A stretch of DNA of 64,000 nucleotides from Plantibacter sp. ME-Dv--P-122b (GCF_030209375.1 NZ_JARVSC010000006.1:248001-312000), one strand, 5' to 3'; positions 19,214-28,467 are shown, counted from the first letter of the stretch. The notes: generated by a model from the letters alone, not told the origin. Program-made: numbers and translations.

Positions 19214-19762
19214 ATGACTGAGCCGCGGGACGAAGACGCGCTGAGCTGGGCGGGCGACGACGATCCGACGCTCGATGCCTCGGCTTCCGGCGACCGGACC
19301 ACGCTCGAGCCCGCATCGCAGGAGCCGATCACGCGTGGTCGGGCGACCGCGGCGGTCCCGCCGGCCTCGGAGTCGGCCGGTCCGAGTGCGGAACCGGTGG
19401 CCCCTCCTGTCGAGGTCGACGTCGCGAAGTCGACCGACCGGGTCACGGACGAGGCTGCTGCCGGGGAGCGCGAGCAGATGAGTTCGGTCATGCTCGTCAC
19501 GCTCGGCATCTTCGGCGGGGTCTTCCTGCTGTACAGCGTCGGTTGGCTGATCTCGGCGTTCCGTCCTGACGCCGCCGTCCCGAGCGATGCGGTCGGCCGG
19601 TTCATGTTCGATCTCGGACAGGGACTCGCGGTCGCCGCGGGACCCGTGTGGATGGCCGCGACGCTCTGGTTGACCCGTGGCGGCAGACCGGTCGTCAGGA
19701 TCGCGATGCTCCTGCTCGGTGTCGTGCTCATCCTGCCCTGGCCGTTCCTCCGAGGAGTGTGA
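19214..19762 (+). CDS. Putative membrane protein with acidic N-terminal tail
   Basis: A 182-residue protein. The first 85 residues are a hydrophilic, acidic, Ala/Pro/Ser-rich cytoplasmic tail (TEPRDEDALSWAGDDDPTLD). Hydrophobic spans follow at VMLVTLGIFGGVFLLYSVGWLI, LGQGLAVAAGPVWMAATLWL and VVRIAMLLLGVVLILPW. No catalytic motif is visible. A TAGGCT hexamer ends 6 bases before the ATG, so transcription probably starts at the start codon. The next membrane gene begins 5 bases after the stop, making a two-gene unit. Confidence 0.65.
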   Translation: MTEPRDEDALSWAGDDDPTLDASASGDRTTLEPASQEPITRGRATAAVPPASESAGPSAEPVAPPVEVDVAKSTDRVTDEAAAGEREQMSSVMLVTLGIFGGVFLLYSVGWLISAFRPDAAVPSDAVGRFMFDLGQGLAVAAGPVWMAATLWLTRGGRPVVRIAMLLLGVVLILPWPFLRGV

Positions 19763-19767
19763 CCCTG

Positions 19768-20139
19768 ATGCCCTCCACCACCGCGGCCCCCGTGTCGAAG
19801 CCCGCCGCCGAGCGACCAGGCTGGCTCAGCTGGTCCATCGCCGTCCTGTTCGGCCTGTTCTTCGCGTATGACGTCTTCGAAGCCGTCGGCAACCTCGTCG
19901 GCATCGTCGGAACGGCGAACGGCCTCGCCGTGCCGGTCCTGCCCCTCGGCTGGGTCGTCCTCATCGGCGGCCTGCTCCTGCCGATCGTGGCCTTCGCGAT
20001 CGCCTTCTGGACCGGTCGCGACCGGTCGCTCGGCGAGCAGGCCGTGCGTTACCTCGTCGCCCTGTGCGTCGTCGCGGCGATCTCGCTGTCGGTCCTCGCG
20101 ATGTTCGGCGCGCAGCAGCTGATCGACCTCTCCGTCTGA
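19768..20139 (+). CDS. Small three- or four-pass membrane protein
   Basis: A 123-residue product starting MPSTTAAPVSKPAAERPGWL at ATG 19768, with GAGGAG in the end of the previous gene as ribosome binding site. Hydrophobic spans are WSIAVLFGLFFAYDVFEAVGN, LPLGWVVLIGGLLLPIVAFAIAFW and YLVALCVVAAISLSVLAMFGA. The connecting loop WTGRDRSLGEQAV is charged. No recognisable domain is present. It is translated with the preceding membrane protein and may form a complex with it. Confidence 0.62.
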   Translation: MPSTTAAPVSKPAAERPGWLSWSIAVLFGLFFAYDVFEAVGNLVGIVGTANGLAVPVLPLGWVVLIGGLLLPIVAFAIAFWTGRDRSLGEQAVRYLVALCVVAAISLSVLAMFGAQQLIDLSV

Positions 20140-20254
20140 CCCGGCCGCCGCCTCGTCACACGACGAACCGCCCGGTGCGCCTCCGATAGGCTTGCGATGG
20201 CCGCCGGACACCGACGCGCTGCCCACCCCACTGCTACTGCGAAGGAACCGTTCC

Positions 20255-21847
20255 GTGTCGAAACCGGTCGTACTGATCGCCGAAGAACTCTCACCCGCCA
20301 CCGTCGACGCCCTCGGGCCCGACTTCGACGTGCGCTCCGTCGACGGGACGGACCGCCCGGCCCTGCTCGCGGCGATCGCCGACGCCGACGCCATCCTGGT
20401 CCGATCCGCGACCAAGGTCGACGAGGAGGCCATCCAGGCGGCCACCCGGTTGAAGGTCGTCGCGCGCGCAGGTGTCGGTCTCGACAACGTCGACATCAAG
20501 GCCGCTACAACGGCCGGGGTCATGGTCGTCAACGCACCCACGTCGAACATCATCTCCGCGGCTGAACTCACCGTCGGGCACATCCTGAGCCTCGCCCGCC
20601 ACATCCCGGCCGCGCACGCCGCGCTCGCCCAGGGACAGTGGAAGCGGTCCAAGTACACCGGTACCGAGCTGTACGAGAAGACCATCGGCATCATCGGCCT
20701 CGGCCGTATCGGTGCCCTCATCACGGCCCGTCTGCAGGCGTTCGGCACGAACGTCATCGCGTACGATCCCTACATCACGTCCGCTCGTGCGCAGCAGCTC
20801 GGGGTGCAGCTGGTCACGCTCGACGAGCTGCTGGCGCAGTCCGACTTCATCACCATCCACATGCCGAAGACGCCGGAGACGACGGGCATGATCGCCGGCC
20901 CGCAGTTCGCGCTCATGAAGCCGACGGCCTACGTCGTCAACGTCGCGCGCGGCGGCCTGATCGACGAAGACGCGCTGTACGAGGCGCTGTCGAACCACGT
21001 CATCGCCGGTGCCGGTCTCGACGTCTTCGTCAGCGAGCCGCCCACCGACACGAAGCTGCTCGGGCTCGAGAACGTCATCGTGACGCCGCACCTCGGTGCG
21101 TCCACGGATGAGGCACAGGAGAAGGCCGGCGTCTCGGTCGCCAAGTCCGTGCGCCTCGCGCTCGGCGGCGAACTCGTCCCGGACGCGGTCAACGTCGCCG
21201 GCGGCGTGATCGACCCCTACGTCCGTCCCGGCATCCCGCTCGTCGAGAAGCTGGGGCAGGTGTTCGCCGCGCTGTCGACCTCGTCGCTCACGAGCGTCGA
21301 CGTCGAGGTCCACGGCGAGCTGAGCGGGTACGACGTCAGCGTGCTGAAGCTGGCCGCGCTCAAGGGGATCTTCACGAACATCGTCAGCGAGACGGTCTCG
21401 TACGTGAACGCCCCGCTGCTCGCGGAGCAGCGCGGTGTCGTCACGCGCCTGCTCACCGACGAGGTGAGCGAGGAGTACCGCAACGTCATCACGCTGCGCG
21501 GCGCCCTCAGCGACGGATCGCAGATCTCGGTGTCGGGCACGCTCACGGGCACGAAGCAGACCGAGAAGATCGTCGAGATCAACGGCTACGACGTCGAGGT
21601 GCCGTTCGCGAAGCACCACATCGTGATGGTCTACACCGACCGGCCCGGCATCGTGGCCGTCTACGGCCAGCGGTTCGGCGAGGCGGGTATCAACATCGCG
21701 GGCATGCAGATCGCCCGTCACGAGGCCGGCGGCCCGGCGCTCAGCGTCCTGACGGTCGACTCACCGGTCGCCGACGACGTCCTCGAGGTCATCCGCGAGA
21801 CGATCGACGCGACGCTGCTCCGCGAGATCGACATCACCGAGCAGTAG
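20255..21847 (+). CDS. serA: D-3-phosphoglycerate dehydrogenase
   Basis: First committed step of serine synthesis, oxidising 3-phosphoglycerate with NAD. The 530-residue actinobacterial long form has an N-terminal catalytic domain split by an NAD domain (TIGIIGLGRIGALITARLQA), the NVARGGLIDE catalytic stretch and GLDVF. An intervening ASB domain and a C-terminal ACT domain (IVMVYTDRPGIVAVYGQRFG) follow. GTG 20255 is preceded by GAAGGAACC at the right distance. A TAGGCT hexamer near 20187 implies a short leader. A hairpin terminator follows. Confidence 0.95.
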   Translation: MSKPVVLIAEELSPATVDALGPDFDVRSVDGTDRPALLAAIADADAILVRSATKVDEEAIQAATRLKVVARAGVGLDNVDIKAATTAGVMVVNAPTSNIISAAELTVGHILSLARHIPAAHAALAQGQWKRSKYTGTELYEKTIGIIGLGRIGALITARLQAFGTNVIAYDPYITSARAQQLGVQLVTLDELLAQSDFITIHMPKTPETTGMIAGPQFALMKPTAYVVNVARGGLIDEDALYEALSNHVIAGAGLDVFVSEPPTDTKLLGLENVIVTPHLGASTDEAQEKAGVSVAKSVRLALGGELVPDAVNVAGGVIDPYVRPGIPLVEKLGQVFAALSTSSLTSVDVEVHGELSGYDVSVLKLAALKGIFTNIVSETVSYVNAPLLAEQRGVVTRLLTDEVSEEYRNVITLRGALSDGSQISVSGTLTGTKQTEKIVEINGYDVEVPFAKHHIVMVYTDRPGIVAVYGQRFGEAGINIAGMQIARHEAGGPALSVLTVDSPVADDVLEVIRETIDATLLREIDITEQ

Positions 21848-21866
21848 GGCGACCGCCGCTGCGACC

Positions 21867-21898
21867 CGATGCCCCGCGCCGACCGGTGCGGGGCATCG
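21867..21898. terminator. Terminator after serA
   Basis: Inverted repeat with 11-bp arms (21867-21877 and 21888-21898, core GATGCCCCGC/GCGGGGCATC). It lies between serA and the convergent tetR-like gene. GC-rich stem without a U-tract. Confidence 0.8.
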
Positions 21899-21955
21899 TC
21901 GTCGCCGGGAGAGGGTGCCGTTGCCCTTCGGGGCGTCCGGCTGTGACGTCGCGGC

Positions 21956-22513
21956 TCAGTGCTCGCCGGCGGGAAGCAGTCGTGCGATGACGGCTAGGAG
22001 CCGCCCGATCGCCTCGTCGCTGCCCTCGTCGGGATCGCTGACCCCCATGCCGAGCTGCCCCGTGTTGGCGTAGAGACCGTCGCACATCAGCACGATGGCG
22101 CGGGCGGTGTCGGGGTCGCCGACGGCGTCCTCCACCGTGCGCAACCAGCTCCGGCGGATGTCCGCCATCGCGCCGCTCGCCTGGGCGTGCTGTCCCTGCG
22201 CCAGCCGCGCGACGGCGATGATCGTCCGGTCGAACGGGGTGCCGCCGTCGACGGAGGTGCGCACGAAGTACTCGACGACGCCCTCCGGTGCCGCGAGCAT
22301 CCGCGCCGTGTCGGCCTCGCTCATCTCCGAGAGCCGCTCGATGAGGCCGTCGACGAGGGCCTCCTTGCTGCCGAAGTGGTAGAGCAGTCCGCCCTTGGAG
22401 ACACCGGCCGCCGCGGCGACGGCGTCGAGGGTAGCGGCGCGTTCGCCCTCGTCGATGAGGAGTTCGGCGAAGGCGTCGAGGACGCGTTCTCGGGCTGCGG
22501 TCTGCTTCGCCAT
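21956..22513 (-). CDS. TetR/AcrR-family transcriptional repressor
   Basis: A 185-residue regulator from ATG 22513. The N-terminal HTH is typical: ERVLDAFAELLIDEGERAAT and AAAGVSKGGLLYHFGSKEAL (near residues 32-51), followed by an all-helical ligand domain. It is divergent from an MFS exporter. A perfect inverted repeat overlaps the exporter promoter in between, so it very likely represses the exporter and itself until the pump substrate is present. The ligand is unknown. Confidence 0.9.
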   Translation of the reverse strand: MAKQTAARERVLDAFAELLIDEGERAATLDAVAAAAGVSKGGLLYHFGSKEALVDGLIERLSEMSEADTARMLAAPEGVVEYFVRTSVDGGTPFDRTIIAVARLAQGQHAQASGAMADIRRSWLRTVEDAVGDPDTARAIVLMCDGLYANTGQLGMGVSDPDEGSDEAIGRLLAVIARLLPAGEH

Positions 22514-22545
22514 GGCTCCATCGTATTCGGCTCGTCGGATTCGGA

Positions 22546-22574
22546 TTGATACTATACCGGCTGGACGGTATAGT
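22546..22574 (+). promoter_or_regulatory. Operator overlapping the MFS-gene promoter
   Basis: ACTATACCG (22551-22559) and CGGTATAGT (22566-22574) form a perfect 9-bp inverted repeat around a 6-base spacer. On the plus strand TTGATA (22546-22551), 17 bases and TATAGT (22569-22574) make a near-consensus sigma-70 promoter. Both of its elements overlap the repeat arms. Repressor binding there would block RNA polymerase. Confidence 0.85.
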
Positions 22575-22627
22575 CGAGCGGGCGGCGCCCGACCGGCGCC
22601 GTTCTCCACGCTGTGAAAGAGGTCACC

Positions 22628-24151
22628 GTGTCCACCGCCACCGAACCCAACGCCGTCGCCGCTCCCCGTGCCGGTCGGCGAGCCTGGTTCGCGCTCGCCG
22701 TCCTCATGCTCCCCGTCCTGCTGGTGTCGGTCGACAACACGGTCCTCAACTTCGCGCTGCCCGCGATCTCGAGCGCGCTCACCCCGACCGGGACGCAGCT
22801 GCTCTGGATCGTCGACGTCTACCCGCTGGTCCTCGCCGGCCTGCTCGTGTCGATGGGCAGCCTCGGCGACCGCATCGGTCGTCGTCGCCTCCTGCTCATC
22901 GGCTCCATCGGATTCGGTGTCGTCTCCGTCGCAGCGGCGTTCGCGCCCAGCGCCGAGCTCCTGATCGCGGCTCGGGCGGCGCTCGGGTTCTTCGGAGCGA
23001 TGCTCATGCCGTCGACGCTCTCGCTACTGCGGAACATCTTCCTCGACCGCGACCAGCGACGGTTCGCCATCGCCGTCTGGGCCAGCGGGTTCGCCGCCGG
23101 CAGCGCGCTCGGACCGATCGTCGGTGGGATCATCCTCGAGCACTTCGCCTGGGGTGCCGTGTTCCTGCTCGCCGTCCCGGTCCTCCTGCCGCTCGTCGTC
23201 CTCGCGCCCTTCCTCATCCCCGAGTCGAAGGACCCGAACCCCGGACGCATCGACGTCCCGAGCATCCTGCTCATCCTCCTGACGATGACGCCGCTCGTGT
23301 TCAGCATCAAGCACCTGGCGGAAGCCGGCTTCGACGTGCTCACGGTCGTCTCGATGGTCGTCGGCGTGGTCAGCGGCGTCCTGTTCATCCGCCGTCAGCT
23401 CCGCCTCGAGCACCCGCTGCTCGACCTGAGCCTGTTCCGGCGGGCCTCGTTCAGCGGCGCCGTGGTCATCAACCTGCTGAGCGTCACGGCGCTCGTCGGT
23501 GGGCTGTTCTTCGTGTCGCAGCACCTGCAGCTGGTGCTGGGCCTGCAGCCGCTCGACGCCGGGCTCGTCCTGCTCCCCGGCCTCATCGTGATGATCATCG
23601 CCGGCCTCGTGATCGTGCCCATCTCCAAGCGGGTCCGTCCGGGCATCGTGGTCCCGATCGCACTCGTCGTCTCAGCGGTCGGATACGCCTCCATCGCGAT
23701 CACCGGGGGAGACGTGTCGGCCCTCGGGATCGGCCTCGCGTTCGTCGCGCTCGGGCTCGGCATCGGCTCCGCCGAGACGGTGTCGAACGAGCTCGTGATC
23801 GCGAGTGCGCCGCCGGAGAAGGCCGGGGCTGCGTCCGGTGTCTCCGAGACCGCCTACGAGCTGGGCGCGGTGCTCGGCACGGCGACGCTCGGCACCGTGC
23901 TCACCGCGTCCTACCGTTCCTCGGTCGTCCTCCCGGACGGACTGACAGCCGCCCAGCAGCAGGCGGCGGGGGAGACCTTGGGTGGTGCGGCGAACGTCGC
24001 CGAGCAGCTGCCCGGTGACCTCGCGGGCGCGCTCATGGACTCCGCGCGGCACGCCTTCGACAGCGGTGTCGGTGTCGCAGCGTGGATCGGCGTCGGCCTC
24101 ATCGGGGCCGCCATGCTCGTCGCGGCGATCGGTCTGCGCCGGGTCCGGTAG
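22628..24151 (+). CDS. MFS efflux transporter, DHA2 (14-TMS) type
   Basis: A 507-residue drug:proton antiporter-like protein. Motif A ([17 protein letters not shown]) and motif C-like sequence ([19 protein letters not shown]) are clear. The hydrophobicity suits 14 membrane segments, as in the QacA/SmvA-like subgroup. GTG 22628 is preferred over the in-frame GTG at 22613 because AAAGAGG lies 6 bases before it. It is controlled by the divergent TetR-family gene through the operator in its promoter and followed by a strong hairpin. Quaternary compounds or dyes are possible substrates, but none can be inferred firmly. Confidence 0.9.
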   Translation: MSTATEPNAVAAPRAGRRAWFALAVLMLPVLLVSVDNTVLNFALPAISSALTPTGTQLLWIVDVYPLVLAGLLVSMGSLGDRIGRRRLLLIGSIGFGVVSVAAAFAPSAELLIAARAALGFFGAMLMPSTLSLLRNIFLDRDQRRFAIAVWASGFAAGSALGPIVGGIILEHFAWGAVFLLAVPVLLPLVVLAPFLIPESKDPNPGRIDVPSILLILLTMTPLVFSIKHLAEAGFDVLTVVSMVVGVVSGVLFIRRQLRLEHPLLDLSLFRRASFSGAVVINLLSVTALVGGLFFVSQHLQLVLGLQPLDAGLVLLPGLIVMIIAGLVIVPISKRVRPGIVVPIALVVSAVGYASIAITGGDVSALGIGLAFVALGLGIGSAETVSNELVIASAPPEKAGAASGVSETAYELGAVLGTATLGTVLTASYRSSVVLPDGLTAAQQQAAGETLGGAANVAEQLPGDLAGALMDSARHAFDSGVGVAAWIGVGLIGAAMLVAAIGLRRVR

Positions 24152-24160
24152 GCCTCGGGC

Positions 24161-24192
24161 GATCGTGCCACCCGGAGACGGGTGGCACGATC
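24161..24192 (+). terminator. Terminator after MFS gene
   Basis: A perfect 14-bp inverted repeat (24161-24174 and 24179-24192) with a GAGA loop starts 9 bases after the exporter stop codon. It separates the exporter from leuB. Confidence 0.85.
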
Positions 24193-24251
24193 CACCCGAG
24201 GTCGGAGGCGTTAAGCTGGGCGCACACCGTCGTCGCATCCTCAGGAGTCGC

Positions 24252-25307
24252 ATGTCCCGCACCGTCAAGCTCGCAGTCATCCCCGGCGACGGGATCGGTC
24301 CCGAGGTCGTCGGCGAAGCGCTCAAGGTCCTCGAGGCGGCGGTGCAGGGTGGCGACGTCCGGTTCGAGCAGACGCCCTTCTCGCTCGGCGCCGCACGGTT
24401 CCTCGAGACGGGCGACGTGCTGACCGATGCGGACCTCGCGGCGATCGCCTCGCACGACGCCATCCTCCTCGGAGCGGTCGGCGGCGTGCCCGGCGACCCG
24501 CGGCTCGCGAACGCGAACATCGAGCGTGGGCTGCTCCTCAAGCTCCGGTTCAGCCTCGACCACTACGTCAACCTGCGCCCCACCGTGGTGTATCCGGGCG
24601 TCCCGAGCCCGCTGAGCGAGCCCGGCGACGTGGACTTCGTCGTGGTCCGTGAGGGCACAGAGGGGCCCTACGTCGGCAACGGCGGAGCGATCCGCCAGGG
24701 CACGCCGCACGAGATCGCGAACGAGGTGTCGGTCAACACCGCCTACGGGGTGGAACGGGTGGTGCGCTACGCGTTCGCCGCTGCGGCCGCGCGTCGGGGG
24801 AAGCTGACCCTCGTCCACAAGACCAACGTCCTCGTCTTCGCCGGGTCGCTCTGGAAGCGCGTCGTCGACGCGGTGTCCGCGGAGTTCCCCGACGTCGTGG
24901 TCGACTACCTACACGTCGACGCGGCAACCATCTTCCTCGTCACGGATCCTGCTAGATTTGACGTCATCGTCACGGACAACCTCTTCGGCGACATCCTCAC
25001 CGATCTGGCCGGCGCGATCAGCGGCGGCATCGGACTCGCGGCCTCGGGAAACATCAACCCGGACGGCACGTACCCGAGCATGTTCGAGCCCGTCCACGGA
25101 TCGGCGCCCGACATCGCCGGGAAGCAGCTGGCCGACCCGACCGCCGCCATCCTCTCCGTCTCCCTGATGCTGTCGCATCTCGGCCTCGAGACGGAGGCGG
25201 CGCGAGTCGCCACTGCCGTCACCGCCGACATCGCCGCCCGCACCGGCGCAGCACGCACGACGACCGAGGTCGGCGATGCGATCGCGGCCCTCGCGGCGAA
25301 CCGGTAG
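24252..25307 (+). CDS. leuB: 3-isopropylmalate dehydrogenase
   Basis: Oxidative decarboxylation of 3-isopropylmalate with NAD in leucine synthesis. The 351-residue protein begins [24 protein letters not shown]. It carries [17 protein letters not shown] with the substrate Arg residues, the metal/NAD region [19 protein letters not shown], and [17 protein letters not shown] 24252 follows AGGAG. A short patch near 24908-24960 uses rare codons (CTA, GCA, CCT, GCT, AGA, TTT). ilvE starts 40 bases after the stop, so the two are probably co-transcribed. Confidence 0.94.
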   Translation: MSRTVKLAVIPGDGIGPEVVGEALKVLEAAVQGGDVRFEQTPFSLGAARFLETGDVLTDADLAAIASHDAILLGAVGGVPGDPRLANANIERGLLLKLRFSLDHYVNLRPTVVYPGVPSPLSEPGDVDFVVVREGTEGPYVGNGGAIRQGTPHEIANEVSVNTAYGVERVVRYAFAAAAARRGKLTLVHKTNVLVFAGSLWKRVVDAVSAEFPDVVVDYLHVDAATIFLVTDPARFDVIVTDNLFGDILTDLAGAISGGIGLAASGNINPDGTYPSMFEPVHGSAPDIAGKQLADPTAAILSVSLMLSHLGLETEAARVATAVTADIAARTGAARTTTEVGDAIAALAANR

Positions 25308-25347
25308 ACGCCCACCAGACACGCAGATCACGACGGAAGACACCATC

Positions 25348-26463
25348 ATGACGATCAACCTCCCCATGGCGCAGCGCGAACTCGCCTTCACCGTGACCCC
25401 CAACCAGCAGCCCGTCCCCGCCGCCGAGCGCGAGGCGATCCTCGCCGATCCGGGCTTCGGACAGCGCTTCACCGACCACATGGTCGACATCTGCTGGTCC
25501 GAGCGCGGTGGATGGCACCGCCCACGGGTCCAGGCGTACGGTCCGATCTCGCTCGACCCGGCCGCCGCCGTCCTCCACTACGCCCAGGAGATCTTCGAAG
25601 GACTGAAGGCGTACCGTCACGCCGACGGCTCCATCTGGTCGTTCCGGCCCGACGCCAACGGTCGCCGCCTGCAGCGCTCGGCCAAGCGGCTCGCGCTGCC
25701 GGAGCTCCCCGTCGAGTACTTCGTCGAGTCGATCAAGCAGCTCATCGCCGTCGACGGTTCCTGGGTGCCGTCCGCGCCGGAGACCAGCCTGTACCTGCGG
25801 CCGTTCATGTTCGCCAAGGAGGCCTTCCTCGGTGTCCGCCCAGCGAAGAAGGTCAACTACTACGTCATCGCCAGCCCGGCCGGCGCGTACTTCACCGGCG
25901 GCGTCACCCCCGTGTCCATCTGGCTGTCCACCGACTACAGCCGTGCGGGCAAGGGCGGCACCGGGGCGGCGAAGACCGGCGGCAACTACGCGTCCTCACT
26001 GCTTCCGCAGTCCGAGGCGTACGAGCACGGCTGCGCTCAGGTGCTCTTCCTCGACGCACAGGAGGCGACGTACATCGAAGAGCTCGGCGGGATGAACGTC
26101 GTCCTCGTCAAGCGCGACGGCACGCTCGTCACGCCGGAGTCGGACTCGATCCTCGAGGGCATCACCCGCGACAGCATCCTGCAGCTCGCGGAGGACCGCG
26201 GACACCGGGTGGAGCGCCGCCGGGTCACGATCGACGAGTGGCGCGAGGGTGTCGAGAGCGGCGACATCGTCGAGGTGTTCGCCTGTGGGACGGCCGCGGT
26301 CGTCACGCCGATCGCGCAGCTGAAGGCCAAGGACTTCACCGTGGGCGACGCCGACGCCCCGGCGGGCGAACTCACGATGTCGCTGCGTCAGGAACTGACC
26401 GACATCCAGTACGGTCGCCTGCCCGACCGCCACGGGTGGATGACGCGTCTCGACGCCGAGTAG
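25348..26463 (+). CDS. ilvE: Branched-chain amino-acid aminotransferase
   Basis: PLP fold-type IV enzyme that makes Val, Leu and Ile from their keto acids using glutamate. The 371-residue class II BCAT has YAQEIFEGLKAYRHADGSIW, YLRPFMFAKEAFLGVRPAKK, the region GAAKTGGNYASSLLPQSEA near the active site, and EELGGMNVV. ATG 25348 is preceded by GGAAGA. It is downstream of leuB and closed by a hairpin terminator. Confidence 0.94.
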   Translation: MTINLPMAQRELAFTVTPNQQPVPAAEREAILADPGFGQRFTDHMVDICWSERGGWHRPRVQAYGPISLDPAAAVLHYAQEIFEGLKAYRHADGSIWSFRPDANGRRLQRSAKRLALPELPVEYFVESIKQLIAVDGSWVPSAPETSLYLRPFMFAKEAFLGVRPAKKVNYYVIASPAGAYFTGGVTPVSIWLSTDYSRAGKGGTGAAKTGGNYASSLLPQSEAYEHGCAQVLFLDAQEATYIEELGGMNVVLVKRDGTLVTPESDSILEGITRDSILQLAEDRGHRVERRRVTIDEWREGVESGDIVEVFACGTAAVVTPIAQLKAKDFTVGDADAPAGELTMSLRQELTDIQYGRLPDRHGWMTRLDAE

Positions 26464-26479
26464 CCTCCGAGCAGCCTGG

Positions 26480-26506
26480 GAAGCCCCGCACCTCGTGCGG
26501 GGCTTC
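26480..26506 (+). terminator. Terminator after ilvE
   Basis: GAAGCCCCGCAC (26480-26491) and GTGCGGGGCTTC (26495-26506) form a perfect 12-bp stem with a 3-base loop, 16 bases after the ilvE stop. Confidence 0.85.
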
Positions 26507-26541
26507 CGTGTCGCCGGGGCACCTCGGGATAGGCTTGCCTG

Positions 26542-27306
26542 GTGAAAATCGCTCGCTTCAGTCACGATCAGGCCATCCGCTACGGCATCATCGACGACGC
26601 GGATCTCGTCGTCCTCGACGGCGATCCGCTCTACTCGGGCTTCGAGCCGACGGGGGAGCGCGTCCCGCTCGCGGATGCGGTCCTGCTCGCGCCGGTCATC
26701 CCTCGTTCCAAGGTCGTCGCCGTCGGCAAGAACTACCGCGACCACGCCGCCGAGATGGGCGGGGAGGCCCCCGCCGAGCCGCTGCTCTTCCTGAAGCCCA
26801 ACACCTCCGTGGTCGGGCCGGGAGACGCCGTCGTCTTCCCGAAGCAGTCCGAGCGCATCGACTTCGAGGGCGAACTCGCCATCGTGATCGGTGGCGTCGC
26901 CAAGAACGTCAGCGCGGAGCGTGCCGACGAGGTCATCTTCGGCTACACGATCGCGAACGACGTCACGGCGCGCGACCTCCAGGAATCCGACGGCCAGTGG
27001 GCCCGCGCGAAGGGCTTCGACACGTTCTGCCCGCTCGGCCCCTACATCGAGACGGAGTTCTCCTTCGACGGTGCCACGATCGAGACCCGCGTCGACGGTG
27101 AGGTCCGCCAGCACGCCCCGCTCTCCGACATGGTGCACTCCATCGGCGCGATCGTCGAGTACGCGTCCGCTGTATGGACGCTCCTTCCGGGCGACGTCAT
27201 CCTGACCGGGACGCCGGCCGGCGTCGGACCCTTCACCGACGGCCAGGTCGTCGAGGTCGAGGTCTCGGGCATCGGCGTCCTCCGGAACACCGGCCGCCGA
27301 CCCTGA
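26542..27306 (+). CDS. Fumarylacetoacetate-hydrolase family protein
   Basis: A 254-residue protein of the FAH superfamily. Members are divalent-metal hydrolases, isomerases or oxaloacetate decarboxylases acting on 2-keto acids. Seen here are VVAVGKNYRDHAAEMG, the metal-binding FEGELAIVIG, GYTIANDVTARDLQ, and the C-terminal PGDVILTGTPAGVG. The start is GTG 26542 with TAGGCT ending 6 bases before it, so the mRNA is probably leaderless. It is convergent with the PLP enzyme gene with a gap of only 6 bases. The exact substrate is unknown. Confidence 0.88.
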   Translation: MKIARFSHDQAIRYGIIDDADLVVLDGDPLYSGFEPTGERVPLADAVLLAPVIPRSKVVAVGKNYRDHAAEMGGEAPAEPLLFLKPNTSVVGPGDAVVFPKQSERIDFEGELAIVIGGVAKNVSAERADEVIFGYTIANDVTARDLQESDGQWARAKGFDTFCPLGPYIETEFSFDGATIETRVDGEVRQHAPLSDMVHSIGAIVEYASAVWTLLPGDVILTGTPAGVGPFTDGQVVEVEVSGIGVLRNTGRRP

Positions 27307-27312
27307 CCCGCG

Positions 27313-28386
27313 TCAGCTGCGCCGGCCGAGAGCGGTCAGCGCAGCTGCGACGTCGTCGTCGGTGTTCCAGAGGTGGAACGCGACCCTCGCCCGGCCTGCG
27401 CGACCCGATGCCGTGATCCCGGCCGACTGCAGTGCCCGAAGGTCGTGTCCATCGGGATCCGTCCACGTCACGATGGCCGAGGCCGTCCCGGTCAGAAGCG
27501 ACCGGCTCTCGCCGATCCCTACCCGGAGCGCAGCTGCGAGCCGGGTGTCGTGCTCGTACACGGCTTCGGCGTCGACCGCCGCGAAGAGGGCGATGGCGGG
27601 CTCGGCACCGACCCAGGCCTGCCAGGCGGGGGAGACGTCGAACCGTCGTGCGCTCTCGGCGAGATGCAAGGACGGGCCGTAACAGGACGACCAGACGTCG
27701 CCGCCCGAATACCAACCGGCCTGGTTCGGCCGGAGGCGGTCCATCACCTCGTCACGCACCGTCATGAACGCCACGCCTCGTGGCGCACAGAGCCACTTGT
27801 AGGCGTGGCACACGGTGATGTCGTCGGCTGACGCGTCGACGGGGAGCCAGCCGGCCGCCTGGGTGAGGTCGTTGAGCGTCAGCGCTCCGTGGACGGCCGC
27901 CGCCTCGCGGATCGCGACCATGTCGGCGACCGCGCCGGTCGCGGACTGCACCGCGGAGTAGGCGACGAGCCAGGTCGACGCGTCGATGTGGGCGGCGAGT
28001 TCGGTGAGCGGCACGTGGCGGACACGGACGCCGCGGTGCGCCTGCATGAGGAATGGGGCGACGAGTGAGCTGAAGTCGCCCTCGACGCACAGGACCTCGG
28101 CGCCGTCCGGCACCGATGCCGCGACCATGGCGACCATGGCGGAGGTCTGGGATCCGATCGCGACCGAGCGGACCGGCACGTGGACCAGCTCGGCGAAGGA
28201 GCCGCGCACCCGCTCGACGACGGCGCCGTAGGCGGCTGCATCGGTGCGAGCCGCCTGCCACGCGGAGAGGTCGGCCATGATGGCGTCCGTCGTGCCGATC
28301 GTCGGCAGTCCCAGCGTGCAGGCGGCCAGGTAGCCGGGTGCGGATGGGAAGGATCCGCTGGCTTCCTGGAGGCTGAGAGTGCTCAT
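27313..28386 (-). CDS. PLP-dependent aminotransferase class V-fold protein
   Basis: A 357-residue fold-type I enzyme of the class V/cysteine desulfurase-like family. The PLP lysine is in VCHAYKWLCAPRG, and the upstream Asp/His pocket is in ALTLNDLTQAAGWLPVD. N-terminal GYLAACTLGLPT matches substrate-binding segments of kynureninase/isopenicillin-epimerase-like members. No sulfur-carrier genes are nearby. It is divergent from a LysR regulator that shares an 81-base control region, so it is probably the regulated target. The reaction is unassigned. Confidence 0.8.
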   Translation of the reverse strand: MSTLSLQEASGSFPSAPGYLAACTLGLPTIGTTDAIMADLSAWQAARTDAAAYGAVVERVRGSFAELVHVPVRSVAIGSQTSAMVAMVAASVPDGAEVLCVEGDFSSLVAPFLMQAHRGVRVRHVPLTELAAHIDASTWLVAYSAVQSATGAVADMVAIREAAAVHGALTLNDLTQAAGWLPVDASADDITVCHAYKWLCAPRGVAFMTVRDEVMDRLRPNQAGWYSGGDVWSSCYGPSLHLAESARRFDVSPAWQAWVGAEPAIALFAAVDAEAVYEHDTRLAAALRVGIGESRSLLTGTASAIVTWTDPDGHDLRALQSAGITASGRAGRARVAFHLWNTDDDVAAALTALGRRS

Positions 28387-28442
28387 GCATCCAGTCTCTT
28401 CGCCGGGTATCCATGCGACAAGGACCGGCTCTCGATGAGAAC

Positions 28443-28459
28443 CATAACGAGAGATTATG
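28443..28459. promoter_or_regulatory. LysR-type operator in divergent promoter
   Basis: CATAA-N7-TTATG forms a dyad containing the T-N11-A core of LysR boxes (T28445, A28457). TATGCT (28456-28461) on the plus strand ends 6 bases before the LysR GTG. A mirror TATGGT on the minus strand faces the aminotransferase gene. Bound regulator would touch both -10 elements. Confidence 0.65.
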
Positions 28460-28467
28460 CTTCGAGG

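Noticed and set aside
20196-20254. Possible serine leader peptide before serA (ATG at 20196)
   Set aside because: The small frame has no run of Ser codons, no early stop and no attenuator hairpin; it simply runs on as an antiphase shadow of serA.
18646-20757. 703-residue open frame on the minus strand
   Set aside because: It crosses cutC, the DoxX-like gene, two membrane-protein genes and the start of serA in antisense. Its protein is Arg/Ser/Ala low complexity with no domain; it is a GC-bias shadow.
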